Assembly (NCBI RefSeq): GCF_051131155.1
Contig: NZ_CP159508.1
Location: 1,550,001-1,614,000 of the forward strand
Origin: Pseudanabaena minima
GTDB taxonomy: Bacteria; Cyanobacteriota; Cyanobacteriia; Pseudanabaenales; Pseudanabaenaceae
Length of the DNA: 64,000 nucleotides
Direction of reading: 5' to 3'
The notes beneath the pieces were generated by a model. That model made no database searches and was not told the DNA's origin. It worked only from the letters and a program-made list of their open reading frames with translations. Each line of letters begins with the position of its first letter. The stretch's first letter is position 1. Both the position numbers and the translations under genes were made by a program. Of this stretch, positions 57,851 to 64,000 are shown piece by piece.

Positions 57851-58453
57851 CTAGTTTTTAGATTGCTTATATTTCCAGATAATACCTGAAAGCGAATTGG
57901 TGAGAATATGAGCAATGATCGCTGATAACAGGTTACCTGTATACATCGTGACTGCACCAAGCATCATGCCGACGGCGATCGCCCAAACCGTATATGACAA
58001 ATGCTTAGTACTTGCCATATGCAGTGCTCCAAATACAACACTGGTAATAATCAGCGCAATTCCATTCATGCCGAGTGCTGGCAGAGCCACACCCCGAAAT
58101 AGCATTTCTTCGCTCAATCCTGGTAACAACCCTAGCCAAATTAGATCGATGGGTTCTAAGGGTTTGAGTACCATTTCTAAATATTCTTGAGCAGCAATAC
58201 GGTAACTTTCCCATATTTCATAAATTAAACTGCTAAGTAGAGCGACACCGATGCCAATGCCTGCACCGATCGCAGCATGTTCTGGCTGCCAATTTAACGG
58301 AACCATGGGAATACCTGTTAAGTAGACCCAACCTTTAGAGATTCCCAAAAAGATAATTGCGGTTACAGCCATCGCAATGAGTACCTGCGATCGCGATAGA
58401 GTTTGTTCTTTTTTGTCGGGAGTTTGTTGAGGTGCTTGAGAAAATAGAGACAT
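57851..58453 (-). CDS. CPBP-family intramembrane protease
   Basis: 200 residues with five or six hydrophobic helices. Motif 1 of CPBP (CaaX/Abi) proteases is SEEMLFRGVALPAL (about 114-127, EExxxR), and motif 2 is VFGALHMAST (about 140-149, FxxxH); a third HILTNSLSG is at the C-terminus. The family includes prenyl-protein proteases and bacteriocin self-immunity proteins. A clear substrate cannot be named. It lies 53 bp from the phosphatase gene on the same strand and may share its transcript. Confidence 0.88.
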   Translation of the reverse strand: MSLFSQAPQQTPDKKEQTLSRSQVLIAMAVTAIIFLGISKGWVYLTGIPMVPLNWQPEHAAIGAGIGIGVALLSSLIYEIWESYRIAAQEYLEMVLKPLEPIDLIWLGLLPGLSEEMLFRGVALPALGMNGIALIITSVVFGALHMASTKHLSYTVWAIAVGMMLGAVTMYTGNLLSAIIAHILTNSLSGIIWKYKQSKN

Positions 58454-58541
58454 AGTAGAGACTTGGGGGATTTAACTGAAGGATTTAACTGAAGTTGACA
58501 ATTCTCGTTGTTTTAGAAAGAAGACGTTAGGGAAGAGAATT

Positions 58542-59825
58542 TTAATTTATAGTGGCAAAGACTGAGATCAGCCGCTCTATATCAGCGATAGAAGTCAAAT
58601 AATGAACTGAAGCCCTTAAACAATCAGGATCGGGAAGTGCACGGATCAAGATTTGATGTTCTGATTCCAAGTGTTTGGCAATTAAAGCATGGGATTTGTT
58701 GGCGATCACACTCGGAGATGAGCTTGGGATTAATTCCTGATTAACTTTAAAGGAGATCAGTCCTGACTCTGGAGGTAGTTGCCTTATGCAATCAATATGG
58801 GGTAAAGCATCTAGCTGTTCCCAGACAATTTTGCTTAATTGACAAATGCGTTGATAGCGTTGCAGTTGAGTTCCCCAACTATTAGCATGGGCGATCGCAA
58901 TTCGCATTGACTCATAGAGTGCATAGGTGGAGCTAGCCACTTCAAACTTTGCCCCATCTTGCCGCCATTGCGGAATAGGGAGTTTGCCTGTGAGACCACG
59001 CCAACCCACAAATACTGGTTCGATCACCTCAAAAATCTCTGGACGAATATACAAAGCGCCCAAACCTAGAGGCGCACACCACCATTTGTGGGTAGTAAAA
59101 GCATAAAAATCCGCCGCGATATCCGCCAGATTTAAGGGCAACACACCCACAGACTGAGCAGCATCAACGGCAACTAACACATTTTGATCGTGGCAAGCCT
59201 TAGCGATCGCCTTTAATGGCAAAACTTGTCCTGTATTCCAACAAATATGGCTAAGCATTACCATCCGCGTTTGAGGTTGCAAATGCTGTACTAATAACTC
59301 CACAACGGTTTCACTATCGTTGCCGTCAGCACTAGCATTGCGAGTATTAGTCAAAGGGAAATAGTCAATTTCGATGCCAAATCGTTTTTGAATTTGGACA
59401 GCCGCCGCAATAATACCGGGGTGTTCGCAGTCTGAGAGCAATAAGCGATCTCCTTGTTTCCAATCCACAGCCCACAGAGCAATATTGCAACCAACAGTCG
59501 TATTTTCGGTGAGGGTAATTGTGGTGGGGCTGACTTGAAATTCCTTGGCGATCGCAGTTTTCGTTGCATTATATTCAGACACCATCCAATCCCCAGCAGC
59601 ATTAGAAAAGCAACCCAGTGACTCGATATGACGAAAGTTTTGGTTGATTGCATCTAGGGCAACCCCACACATCACCCCCTGTCCGCCATAGTTAAAGTAA
59701 GTGCGGTTTTCAACTCCTAAAGCAGGAAAATGAGATCGATGCACGAATAGGTCTTCTTCGCGATCGCGCTCCAAAGTGTCAGAATCCAAACTATCAGAAA
59801 GTCCTGCTGAAGAAATCAAAGCCAA
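58542..59825 (-). CDS. PLP-dependent aminotransferase class V (cysteine desulfurase/isopenicillin epimerase-like)
   Basis: 427 residues. The class V fold is marked by NTTVGCNIALWAVDWKQGDR, SHICWNTGQVLPLKAI, VAVDAAQSVGVLPL (the Asp that holds the pyridine N) and FYAFTTHKWWCAPLGLGALY (Lys of the Schiff base in THKW). The start YFNYGGQGVMCG is typical of the isopenicillin-N-epimerase-like subgroup rather than IscS/SufS, and the flexible Cys loop of desulfurases is not evident. Exact reaction unknown. It belongs to the minus-strand set 55377-59825. Confidence 0.82.
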   Translation of the reverse strand: MALISSAGLSDSLDSDTLERDREEDLFVHRSHFPALGVENRTYFNYGGQGVMCGVALDAINQNFRHIESLGCFSNAAGDWMVSEYNATKTAIAKEFQVSPTTITLTENTTVGCNIALWAVDWKQGDRLLLSDCEHPGIIAAAVQIQKRFGIEIDYFPLTNTRNASADGNDSETVVELLVQHLQPQTRMVMLSHICWNTGQVLPLKAIAKACHDQNVLVAVDAAQSVGVLPLNLADIAADFYAFTTHKWWCAPLGLGALYIRPEIFEVIEPVFVGWRGLTGKLPIPQWRQDGAKFEVASSTYALYESMRIAIAHANSWGTQLQRYQRICQLSKIVWEQLDALPHIDCIRQLPPESGLISFKVNQELIPSSSPSVIANKSHALIAKHLESEHQILIRALPDPDCLRASVHYLTSIADIERLISVFATIN

Positions 59826-59896
59826 CTCCTACAAAATATTCAGCTATTACCTATTCTATAGCTACTTGCAGCCAAGTAAAAATAAGGCAAGTTATG

Positions 59897-59980
59897 CCAA
59901 AGCACAAAATGGCTAAGCCATTTTGTGCTTTTAAAACCCTTACTAGGTTTGTTTTTAAATTCACAAAAATGTTGGTATAG
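59897..59980. mobile_element. Decayed copy of the 101-bp TACCAA MITE
   Basis: TGCCAAAGCACAAAATGGCT...AAAACCCTTACTAGGTTTGT...AAAATGTTGGTAT follows the plan of 42463-42563, with the second hairpin deleted. Confidence 0.6.
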
Positions 59981-59997
59981 CTGTCGCCAAGTGTATA

Positions 59998-60054
59998 AAA
60001 CCCAAGAGAGAGTTGCCGCGCTCCGCGCGGCAACTCTCTCTTGGGTTCTAACAT
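59998..60054. repeat. Hairpin repeat
   Basis: AAAACCCAAGAGAGAGTTGC / GCAACTCTCTCTTGGGTTCT with tip CGCGCTCCGCGCG; same class as 16130. Confidence 0.65.
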
Positions 60055-60128
60055 TGCGTGCGTTGTCATCTCCATCCATGCTCGGCTATGGCGCTAGAAT
60101 ATCAATGTTGTCTTTCAGTTACAACTCC

Positions 60129-60716
60129 ATGATTGCCACCATTCAGCGCCATTACAGTCTCGATGAATATCGCGCGATCGCCGATACCTCTGAAGAAAAA
60201 TGTGAATACCACGATGGAGAAATTATTACAGTGAATGGTGGAACTGTTAAACATAGCCGTCTTAGTCGAAATATACTCAGTCTTCTAGATACAAAGTTGC
60301 AAAATACGAACTTTGAAGCAATCAACAATAATTTACGTCTGTGGATTCCTGACTATCGACGCGGTGTATATCCAGATGCGATGGTTTTTGAAGGGGCTTT
60401 ACAATTTAATGGCGAGTCCCAAGGGGATGCGTCCCGCCGCGAGGATGAAGTTTTAAATCCAGTTCTAATTGTAGAAGTGCTTTCGCCATCGACAGAGGAA
60501 TACGATCGCACAGATAAGTTTCGGATGTATCGGTCTATTCCTAGTTTCTGTGAATATCTCTTAATTCGCCAAAACAAAATTTTTGTGGAACATTATAGTA
60601 AGCAAGCACAAGTCTGGACTTACAGTGATTTTGATGGTTTAGATCAGTCAATTGTATTGAAATCTTTAAATATTGAACTAGCGATCGCAGAAATCTATCG
60701 AGGTGTTGAGTTTTAA
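60129..60716 (+). CDS. Uma2-family (DUF820) putative endonuclease, paralogue e
   Basis: Preferred start ATG 60129 (MIATIQRHYSLDEYRAIADT); earlier in-frame starts would translate through the palindrome upstream. About 195 residues, the canonical Uma2 size. Core motifs are GVYPDAMVFEG (PD), PVLIVEVLSPSTEEYDRTDK (E-x-x-S) and YRSIPSFCEYLLIRQNKIFV. It lacks the long coiled tail of the 23-30 kb paralogues and belongs to a different Uma2 branch. Role unknown; restriction-like nuclease by fold. Confidence 0.85.
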   Translation: MIATIQRHYSLDEYRAIADTSEEKCEYHDGEIITVNGGTVKHSRLSRNILSLLDTKLQNTNFEAINNNLRLWIPDYRRGVYPDAMVFEGALQFNGESQGDASRREDEVLNPVLIVEVLSPSTEEYDRTDKFRMYRSIPSFCEYLLIRQNKIFVEHYSKQAQVWTYSDFDGLDQSIVLKSLNIELAIAEIYRGVEF

Positions 60717-60764
60717 ATATAAATAGGGCATGATCTTAAAGACCGCTCTTGCATAGAGAAAGCA

Positions 60765-60977
60765 ATGATATTTGATTTTAAAAATTTGAGCGTGCAACCC
60801 ATAGTCAAAAACTTGAGATTTTTACCCTTGGCTTTCGTAGGGCTAGCTGTGTTTGCCCTTAACGCCAATCCCGATATGCATCCTTATCTGCAAATTTCCA
60901 TAGTTTTACTAGAGGCAAAATTGGGAATCCTCATAGTATATTTACTAGCTAAGAAGATTTCCAAGCCTGTAAGATAA
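60765..60977 (+). CDS. Small hypothetical membrane protein
   Basis: 70 residues with two hydrophobic helices (LRFLPLAFVGLAVFALN and ISIVLLEAKLGILIVYLLA) and a Lys-rich end. No family recognised. It is 43 bp ahead of the TM2-domain gene on the same strand, and GAGGGAGATA precedes that next start, so a small operon 60765-62084 is likely. Confidence 0.5.
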   Translation: MIFDFKNLSVQPIVKNLRFLPLAFVGLAVFALNANPDMHPYLQISIVLLEAKLGILIVYLLAKKISKPVR

Positions 60978-61020
60978 GCCTGTAGTTACACATTAACCAA
61001 GTTTTAAGAGGGAGATAGTA

Positions 61021-61356
61021 ATGAGAACCAGAACTAATGCCATTCTTTGGTGTTTCTTTTTGGGAGCATTTGGAGCGCACAAATTTTATCTAGGACAATC
61101 TGGTTGGGGAATCGTTTACCTCCTGTTTTGCTGGACAGGCATCCCCTCTCTTGCGGCATTTATTGAGTTTATTATGCTGTTGTTAATGGCTGATACTGAA
61201 TTTAACCGTAGATTTAACGGTATGACAAATCAAGCGACAGCATCGGTTAGAGACTCTACCGCAGCACTGGGTGATCTCAAAAGACTTTATGATGACGGTA
61301 TAATCACAGCTGAAGAGTACGAAGAAAAACGAAAAAAGCTACTTAAAAATATTTAG
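61021..61356 (+). CDS. TM2-domain protein with C-terminal SHOCT segment
   Basis: 111 residues from ATG 61021 with GAGGGAGATA just before it. The TM2 domain is AILWCFFLGAFGAHKFYLGQ and following GWGIVYLLFCWTGIPSLAAF: two helices with the G-x-H-x-F/Y-L-G turn. A soluble linker ends in a SHOCT motif: LKRLYDDGIITAEEYEEKRK, which is a short oligomerisation helix pair. TM2-SHOCT proteins are common in bacteria and of unknown function. Confidence 0.88.
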   Translation: MRTRTNAILWCFFLGAFGAHKFYLGQSGWGIVYLLFCWTGIPSLAAFIEFIMLLLMADTEFNRRFNGMTNQATASVRDSTAALGDLKRLYDDGIITAEEYEEKRKKLLKNI

Positions 61357-61373
61357 AAAAAATATTTAAGATT

Positions 61374-62084
61374 ATGTCTCAACCTTCATGGTTTGATCAA
61401 ACGCCATCATGGGTTTGGTGGTCTTTTGTACCAGCATTGGGTGGTGGTGCGATCGCCTATGCTGGTGTCAAGTCTGGCTCGAATGTTTGGATTGGTATCG
61501 GTGCAGGCTTTGTCACTGCTGGAATTGTTTTCTACTCATCCCCGTATCTTTCTGGCTTTGCGACGATCATTTGGTTTGCCCAAATTGCAACCGCCTTTGC
61601 CCTAAAACGTGAGTATTTAACCAAGACTTATCCAAAGCATTTACCATTGCCTGAAGATGAAAAACTATTTAAGGCGATCGCCGCTACCCGTCCCAAGATT
61701 GATATCAATAGCTGCTCCAAAAATGACTTGGTAAACGTTTTAGGATTACCAATTGTTTATGCTAACGATATTGATTCATTAAGGGCTGAAGGGCATATCT
61801 TCACTAGTTTAGAAGAACTACATGACATTCTCGAAATTCCTAACGCAACCCTCAACAAAATTGAATCGATGGTTGTTTTTAGCTATGATTATCGCCAAGA
61901 ATCAGGCTATTCATGGAAGCGAGTTAACTCCATGACTGCTGACGACTTGATGGCGATTGGGATGGAACCCAATGTAGCGATCGCGATCGCTGAGGAGCGA
62001 AAACGACGGGGTGAATTTAAATCGATTATGGATATCAAAAAGCGTACTGGCATTCCCTTTAGTGCGTATCGCCAACTCACTTAA
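61374..62084 (+). CDS. Membrane protein with C-terminal helix-hairpin-helix (ComEA-like) repeats
   Basis: 236 residues, 17 bp after the TM2 gene. N-terminal hydrophobic segments (about 12-28, 34-52, 58-72) are followed by three HhH units: IDINSCSKNDLVNVLGLP (about 102-119), IFTSLEELHDILEIPNATLN and VNSMTADDLMAIGMEPNVAI with GEFKSIMDIKKRTGIP. The NxxxxxxL-xxLPGI rhythm resembles ComEA/HhH_3 domains that bind DNA non-specifically. Membrane-attached DNA binding fits competence or nucleoid anchoring; unproved. Confidence 0.8.
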   Translation: MSQPSWFDQTPSWVWWSFVPALGGGAIAYAGVKSGSNVWIGIGAGFVTAGIVFYSSPYLSGFATIIWFAQIATAFALKREYLTKTYPKHLPLPEDEKLFKAIAATRPKIDINSCSKNDLVNVLGLPIVYANDIDSLRAEGHIFTSLEELHDILEIPNATLNKIESMVVFSYDYRQESGYSWKRVNSMTADDLMAIGMEPNVAIAIAEERKRRGEFKSIMDIKKRTGIPFSAYRQLT

Positions 62085-62103
62085 AACTTACTTAAATAGA
62101 ATT

Positions 62104-62131
62104 AGGAGCGGTGCTTTGCGCCGCTCCTAAT
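62104..62131. repeat. Short hairpin before the pentapeptide gene
   Basis: AGGAGCGGTGC / GCGCCGCTCCT between 61374-62084 and the next gene. Possible terminator. Confidence 0.6.
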
Positions 62132-62155
62132 TGTTTAATTGTTAGAGGCTTATTT

Positions 62156-63352
62156 ATGTTGATTTTTAGAACATCTTTGAAAGAAAATTTAGCCAAGCAT
62201 CAAATATGGTTAGAAAGTCAAGGCGAGAAAGGTCACAGATTTAGTGCGGCTGGAGCTAACTTAGAGAAATCTGATCTCAGTGGCGCAAATCTGCGTAAAG
62301 CTAATCTCAGCGGCTCTAACCTCAGCGAAGTCAATCTCAGCAATGCTAATCTCAGTGAAGCAACTTTATTTGGCACAAAGTTGAGTGGTGCAAATCTTAA
62401 TGCAGCGAATCTGAGTGGTGCATCGCTGAGTGGTGCTGAACTTCAAAATGCAACGCTCCAGAATGCAGATTTAACCGAAGTACTTCTTTGCGAAGCGAAC
62501 CTTAGCAATACGAATCTTAGCAATGCTAATTTACATAAAGCTAATCTCAGTCTCGGTATACCAGAATTTGTCAAAGCCAAAAATATTCAGGCAATCTTGT
62601 CTGGAAACACCATTCCTTTTGTGAATGTCAACCAAACCAATCTCAAAGAAGCAAATCTCAGCGGTGCGAATCTCAGTGAAGCAAATTTGGATTTTGCAAA
62701 TCTTTTTGAGGCAAATCTCAGTGGAGCAAATTTACAGAAAGCAAGATTATTTTCGGTAAATCTTAGTAAGGCGAATCTCTCTCATGCAAGTCTTGAGGGT
62801 GCTGATCTATTTCGATCGCAGGCTCTAGGATCTGACTTTAGTTTTGCAAATCTGACGGGAGCCTGTATTGAAGAATGGATTATTGACCGTGATACTAAGT
62901 TGGATCAGGTGATCTGTGATTCTATCTATTTAAAGCATCTCTTGAGAAGCTTGCCTGATTACATTCTCAGGAAATATAGCGATCGCCGCCCATTTAATCC
63001 TAAGGCAAAATTTGCTCAAGGTGATTTTGTCAAATTAGTGGGCAAGGTAAATCAAGGTTCTGAATTAGAGAAGTATGGTTCTGAGGTTTTACAAGAACAT
63101 ATTCTCGTTGAAGAACTGCATCAAATTTTTGAACAGCTTTCTGAGCAATATTCACAACGTTATACTGATGCATCAGAAAGCGATCGCCTTGCCATCCTCA
63201 AATTAGAAATTCGCTATCAAGCCAAGGAAAATATCGCTTTTAGAGAAAGGCTATTAGAGGCGATTAATTTACCAAGTCAAGCATTAACTGATCTATTACA
63301 AAATAATTCTTTTGTAACCCTGTCTCCTCAAGTCATCACAACTTTCTTGTAG
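62156..63352 (+). CDS. Pentapeptide-repeat protein with C-terminal helical extension
   Basis: ATG 62156 (MLIFRTSLKENLAKHQIWLE) follows TTAGAGG; an earlier start would run through the hairpin. About 398 residues. Two pentapeptide blocks (about 45-140 and 165-240; ANLSG, ANLRK, SNLSE) are interrupted by a non-repeat loop, FVKAKNIQAILSGNTIPFVN. Residues 270-398 form a helical, charged domain without repeats (EELHQIFEQLSEQY, KENIAFRERLLEAINLPSQA). The same kind of tail appears in other cyanobacterial pentapeptide proteins; function unknown. Confidence 0.85.
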   Translation: MLIFRTSLKENLAKHQIWLESQGEKGHRFSAAGANLEKSDLSGANLRKANLSGSNLSEVNLSNANLSEATLFGTKLSGANLNAANLSGASLSGAELQNATLQNADLTEVLLCEANLSNTNLSNANLHKANLSLGIPEFVKAKNIQAILSGNTIPFVNVNQTNLKEANLSGANLSEANLDFANLFEANLSGANLQKARLFSVNLSKANLSHASLEGADLFRSQALGSDFSFANLTGACIEEWIIDRDTKLDQVICDSIYLKHLLRSLPDYILRKYSDRRPFNPKAKFAQGDFVKLVGKVNQGSELEKYGSEVLQEHILVEELHQIFEQLSEQYSQRYTDASESDRLAILKLEIRYQAKENIAFRERLLEAINLPSQALTDLLQNNSFVTLSPQVITTFL

Positions 63353-63362
63353 CATAACTAAT

Positions 63363-63525
63363 CTTACGTGGATGGAATGAATGCCTGCAATCATCTAAGT
63401 TTAGGGCTTGCCCTGTAGCGTAGCCCCTACAAAATCAAATTATTAGGGTAGGGGCAATCCCCCCGTGGTTGCCCTGTCGTGCTAGCAGCAAGAGATTCAT
63501 TCTCTGAGTTTCACGTAACATCAGG
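63363..63525. repeat. Interspersed repeat (ACGTG/CACGT border family)
   Basis: TTACGTGGATGGAATGAAT at the left and ATTCATTCTCTGAGTTTCAC then GTAACATCAGG at the right are imperfect inverted ends. Inside are GTAGCCCCTACAAAATC and GGGGCAATCCCCCCGTGGTT blocks shared with 32166 and 48140. Confidence 0.65.
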
Positions 63526-63528
63526 TGT

Positions 63529-63629
63529 TACCAATTCACGAAAGTGTGACAACACTTTTGCGAATTAAAAACCAAACCCAGTAAGGGTTTTTAAAACTCG
63601 AAATGGCTACGCCATTTTGAGGTTTGGTA
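63529..63629. mobile_element. 101-bp MITE with TACCAA ends (copy 2, inverted)
   Basis: TACCAATTCACGAAAGTGTG ... TGGCTACGCCATTTTGAGGT, ending TTGGTA. Same length as 42463-42563 and highly similar in reverse orientation. Confidence 0.75.
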
Positions 63630-63826
63630 TATGACTAACTGTTGTTACGCAGAAAAAAGATAGTCACCATGTTTCGATATCATCTTGAAAGAGAATTTGG
63701 CGACCAAATCCCTACCTGTTTGTAAAGGTCAGGGCTTGGTGTCTAAGCCCCAATCTTTGCTTCTTTGCGGATTAAGAACCAAACCCAGTCAGGGTTTTAA
63801 ACATATAAAATAGCTAGACCACTTTA

Positions 63827-63918
63827 TATAGCAATCCTAAATGGTTTGTGGAAGGACACCCCTTCGGGGTGTCCTTCCACAAACAAAAAAAATCCACAAA
63901 TGATATAGGACTGCTATA
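63827..63918. mobile_element. MITE-like palindrome with TATAGCA ends (copy 5)
   Basis: TATAGCAATCCTAAAT and ATATAGGACTGCTATA bracket a hairpin GTTTGTGGAAGGACACCCC / GGGGTGTCCTTCCACAAAC. Confidence 0.65.
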
Positions 63919-64000
63919 TGTAGGTATAGAAAGTAAAGGCAGTGTATAATCGCATCCTTTACTTTCTAGGTCTTATAACCTAACTTTACTGACAGCTATA

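Larger units (their letters stand above)
63353..64000. other. About 650 bp without a gene, filled with repeats
   Basis: Holds a repeat with ACGTGG/CACGTAACATCAGG borders (63363-63525), the 101-bp MITE (63529-63629), remnants with AACCAAACCCAGTCAGGGTT (63779-63800) and a TATAGCA-ended hairpin element (63827-63918). I find no convincing coding frame. Confidence 0.6.

Overview
The window looks like chromosomal DNA of an AT-rich cyanobacterium. The HIP1 octamer GCGATCGC is scattered through nearly every gene. Recognisable cyanobacterial families include an NDH-2 dehydrogenase, a biliverdin reductase, DUF3352 and DUF2811 proteins, many Uma2 (DUF820) proteins and pentapeptide-repeat proteins. Short palindromes with G+C-rich tips are sown between genes. 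A Pseudanabaena-like organism is my guess, not something the sequence proves.

Layout. 1-6.6 kb: a partial FecR-type lipoprotein, small hypothetical genes, a DUF433 antitoxin with a gutted DUF5615 partner, a ParA ATPase, a cytochrome b561-like protein and a tyrosine recombinase with a duplicated, dead catalytic domain. 6.8-19.5 kb: housekeeping and cell-envelope genes (GT9 glycosyltransferase, YgjP-like metallopeptidase, DUF3352, VanW, MurG), a small redox cluster (HxlR regulator, CDGSH protein, pirin), a pentapeptide protein fused to a two-TM channel-like domain, and a CHASE2 adenylate cyclase. 19.6-30.6 kb: an accessory island, all on the minus strand, with one intact and two decayed DUF433/DUF5615 modules, four Uma2 genes, two related small membrane proteins, an HNH nuclease and two identical 1246-bp IS630 copies. 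30.8-38.2 kb: NDH-2, then a Ro60/Rsr (TROVE) gene preceded on its own strand by a series of five tRNA-like RNAs, then an MFS transporter and an asparaginase. 38.2-48.1 kb: an LRR protein, an MCE/ABC lipid transporter, an IS5-type element, NfeD, a candidate replication origin with four phased DnaA boxes, DUF2811, protoporphyrinogen oxidase, homoserine kinase and biliverdin reductase. 48.3-64 kb: an MNT/HEPN pair with a nonsense-mutated toxin, a 25-unit LRR protein, a double Usp protein, an FHA-PBP1 fusion, HU, a SpoIIE-type phosphatase, a CPBP protease, a class V aminotransferase, another Uma2 gene, small membrane/HhH genes and a pentapeptide protein.

The most striking system is at 32.4-35.2 kb. 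The Ro60 orthologue follows five RNAs that share the core GGTTATC/T. Three (34033-34170, 34294-34418, 34762-34885) keep a paired tRNA-like acceptor stem, a D arm and a T arm, but a stem resembling the Ro-binding strand of Y RNAs occupies the anticodon region. One (34577-34693) is rearranged by a palindrome and one (34987-35107) is strongly diverged. This reads as a cyanobacterial Ro60-Y RNA operon in which several different tRNA-like bodies carry the same module.

Other layers worth reading are the repeat biology (several MITE families, one with an empty site in this same window), toxin decay in four toxin-antitoxin modules, and 3'-tail shuffling among the Uma2 paralogues.
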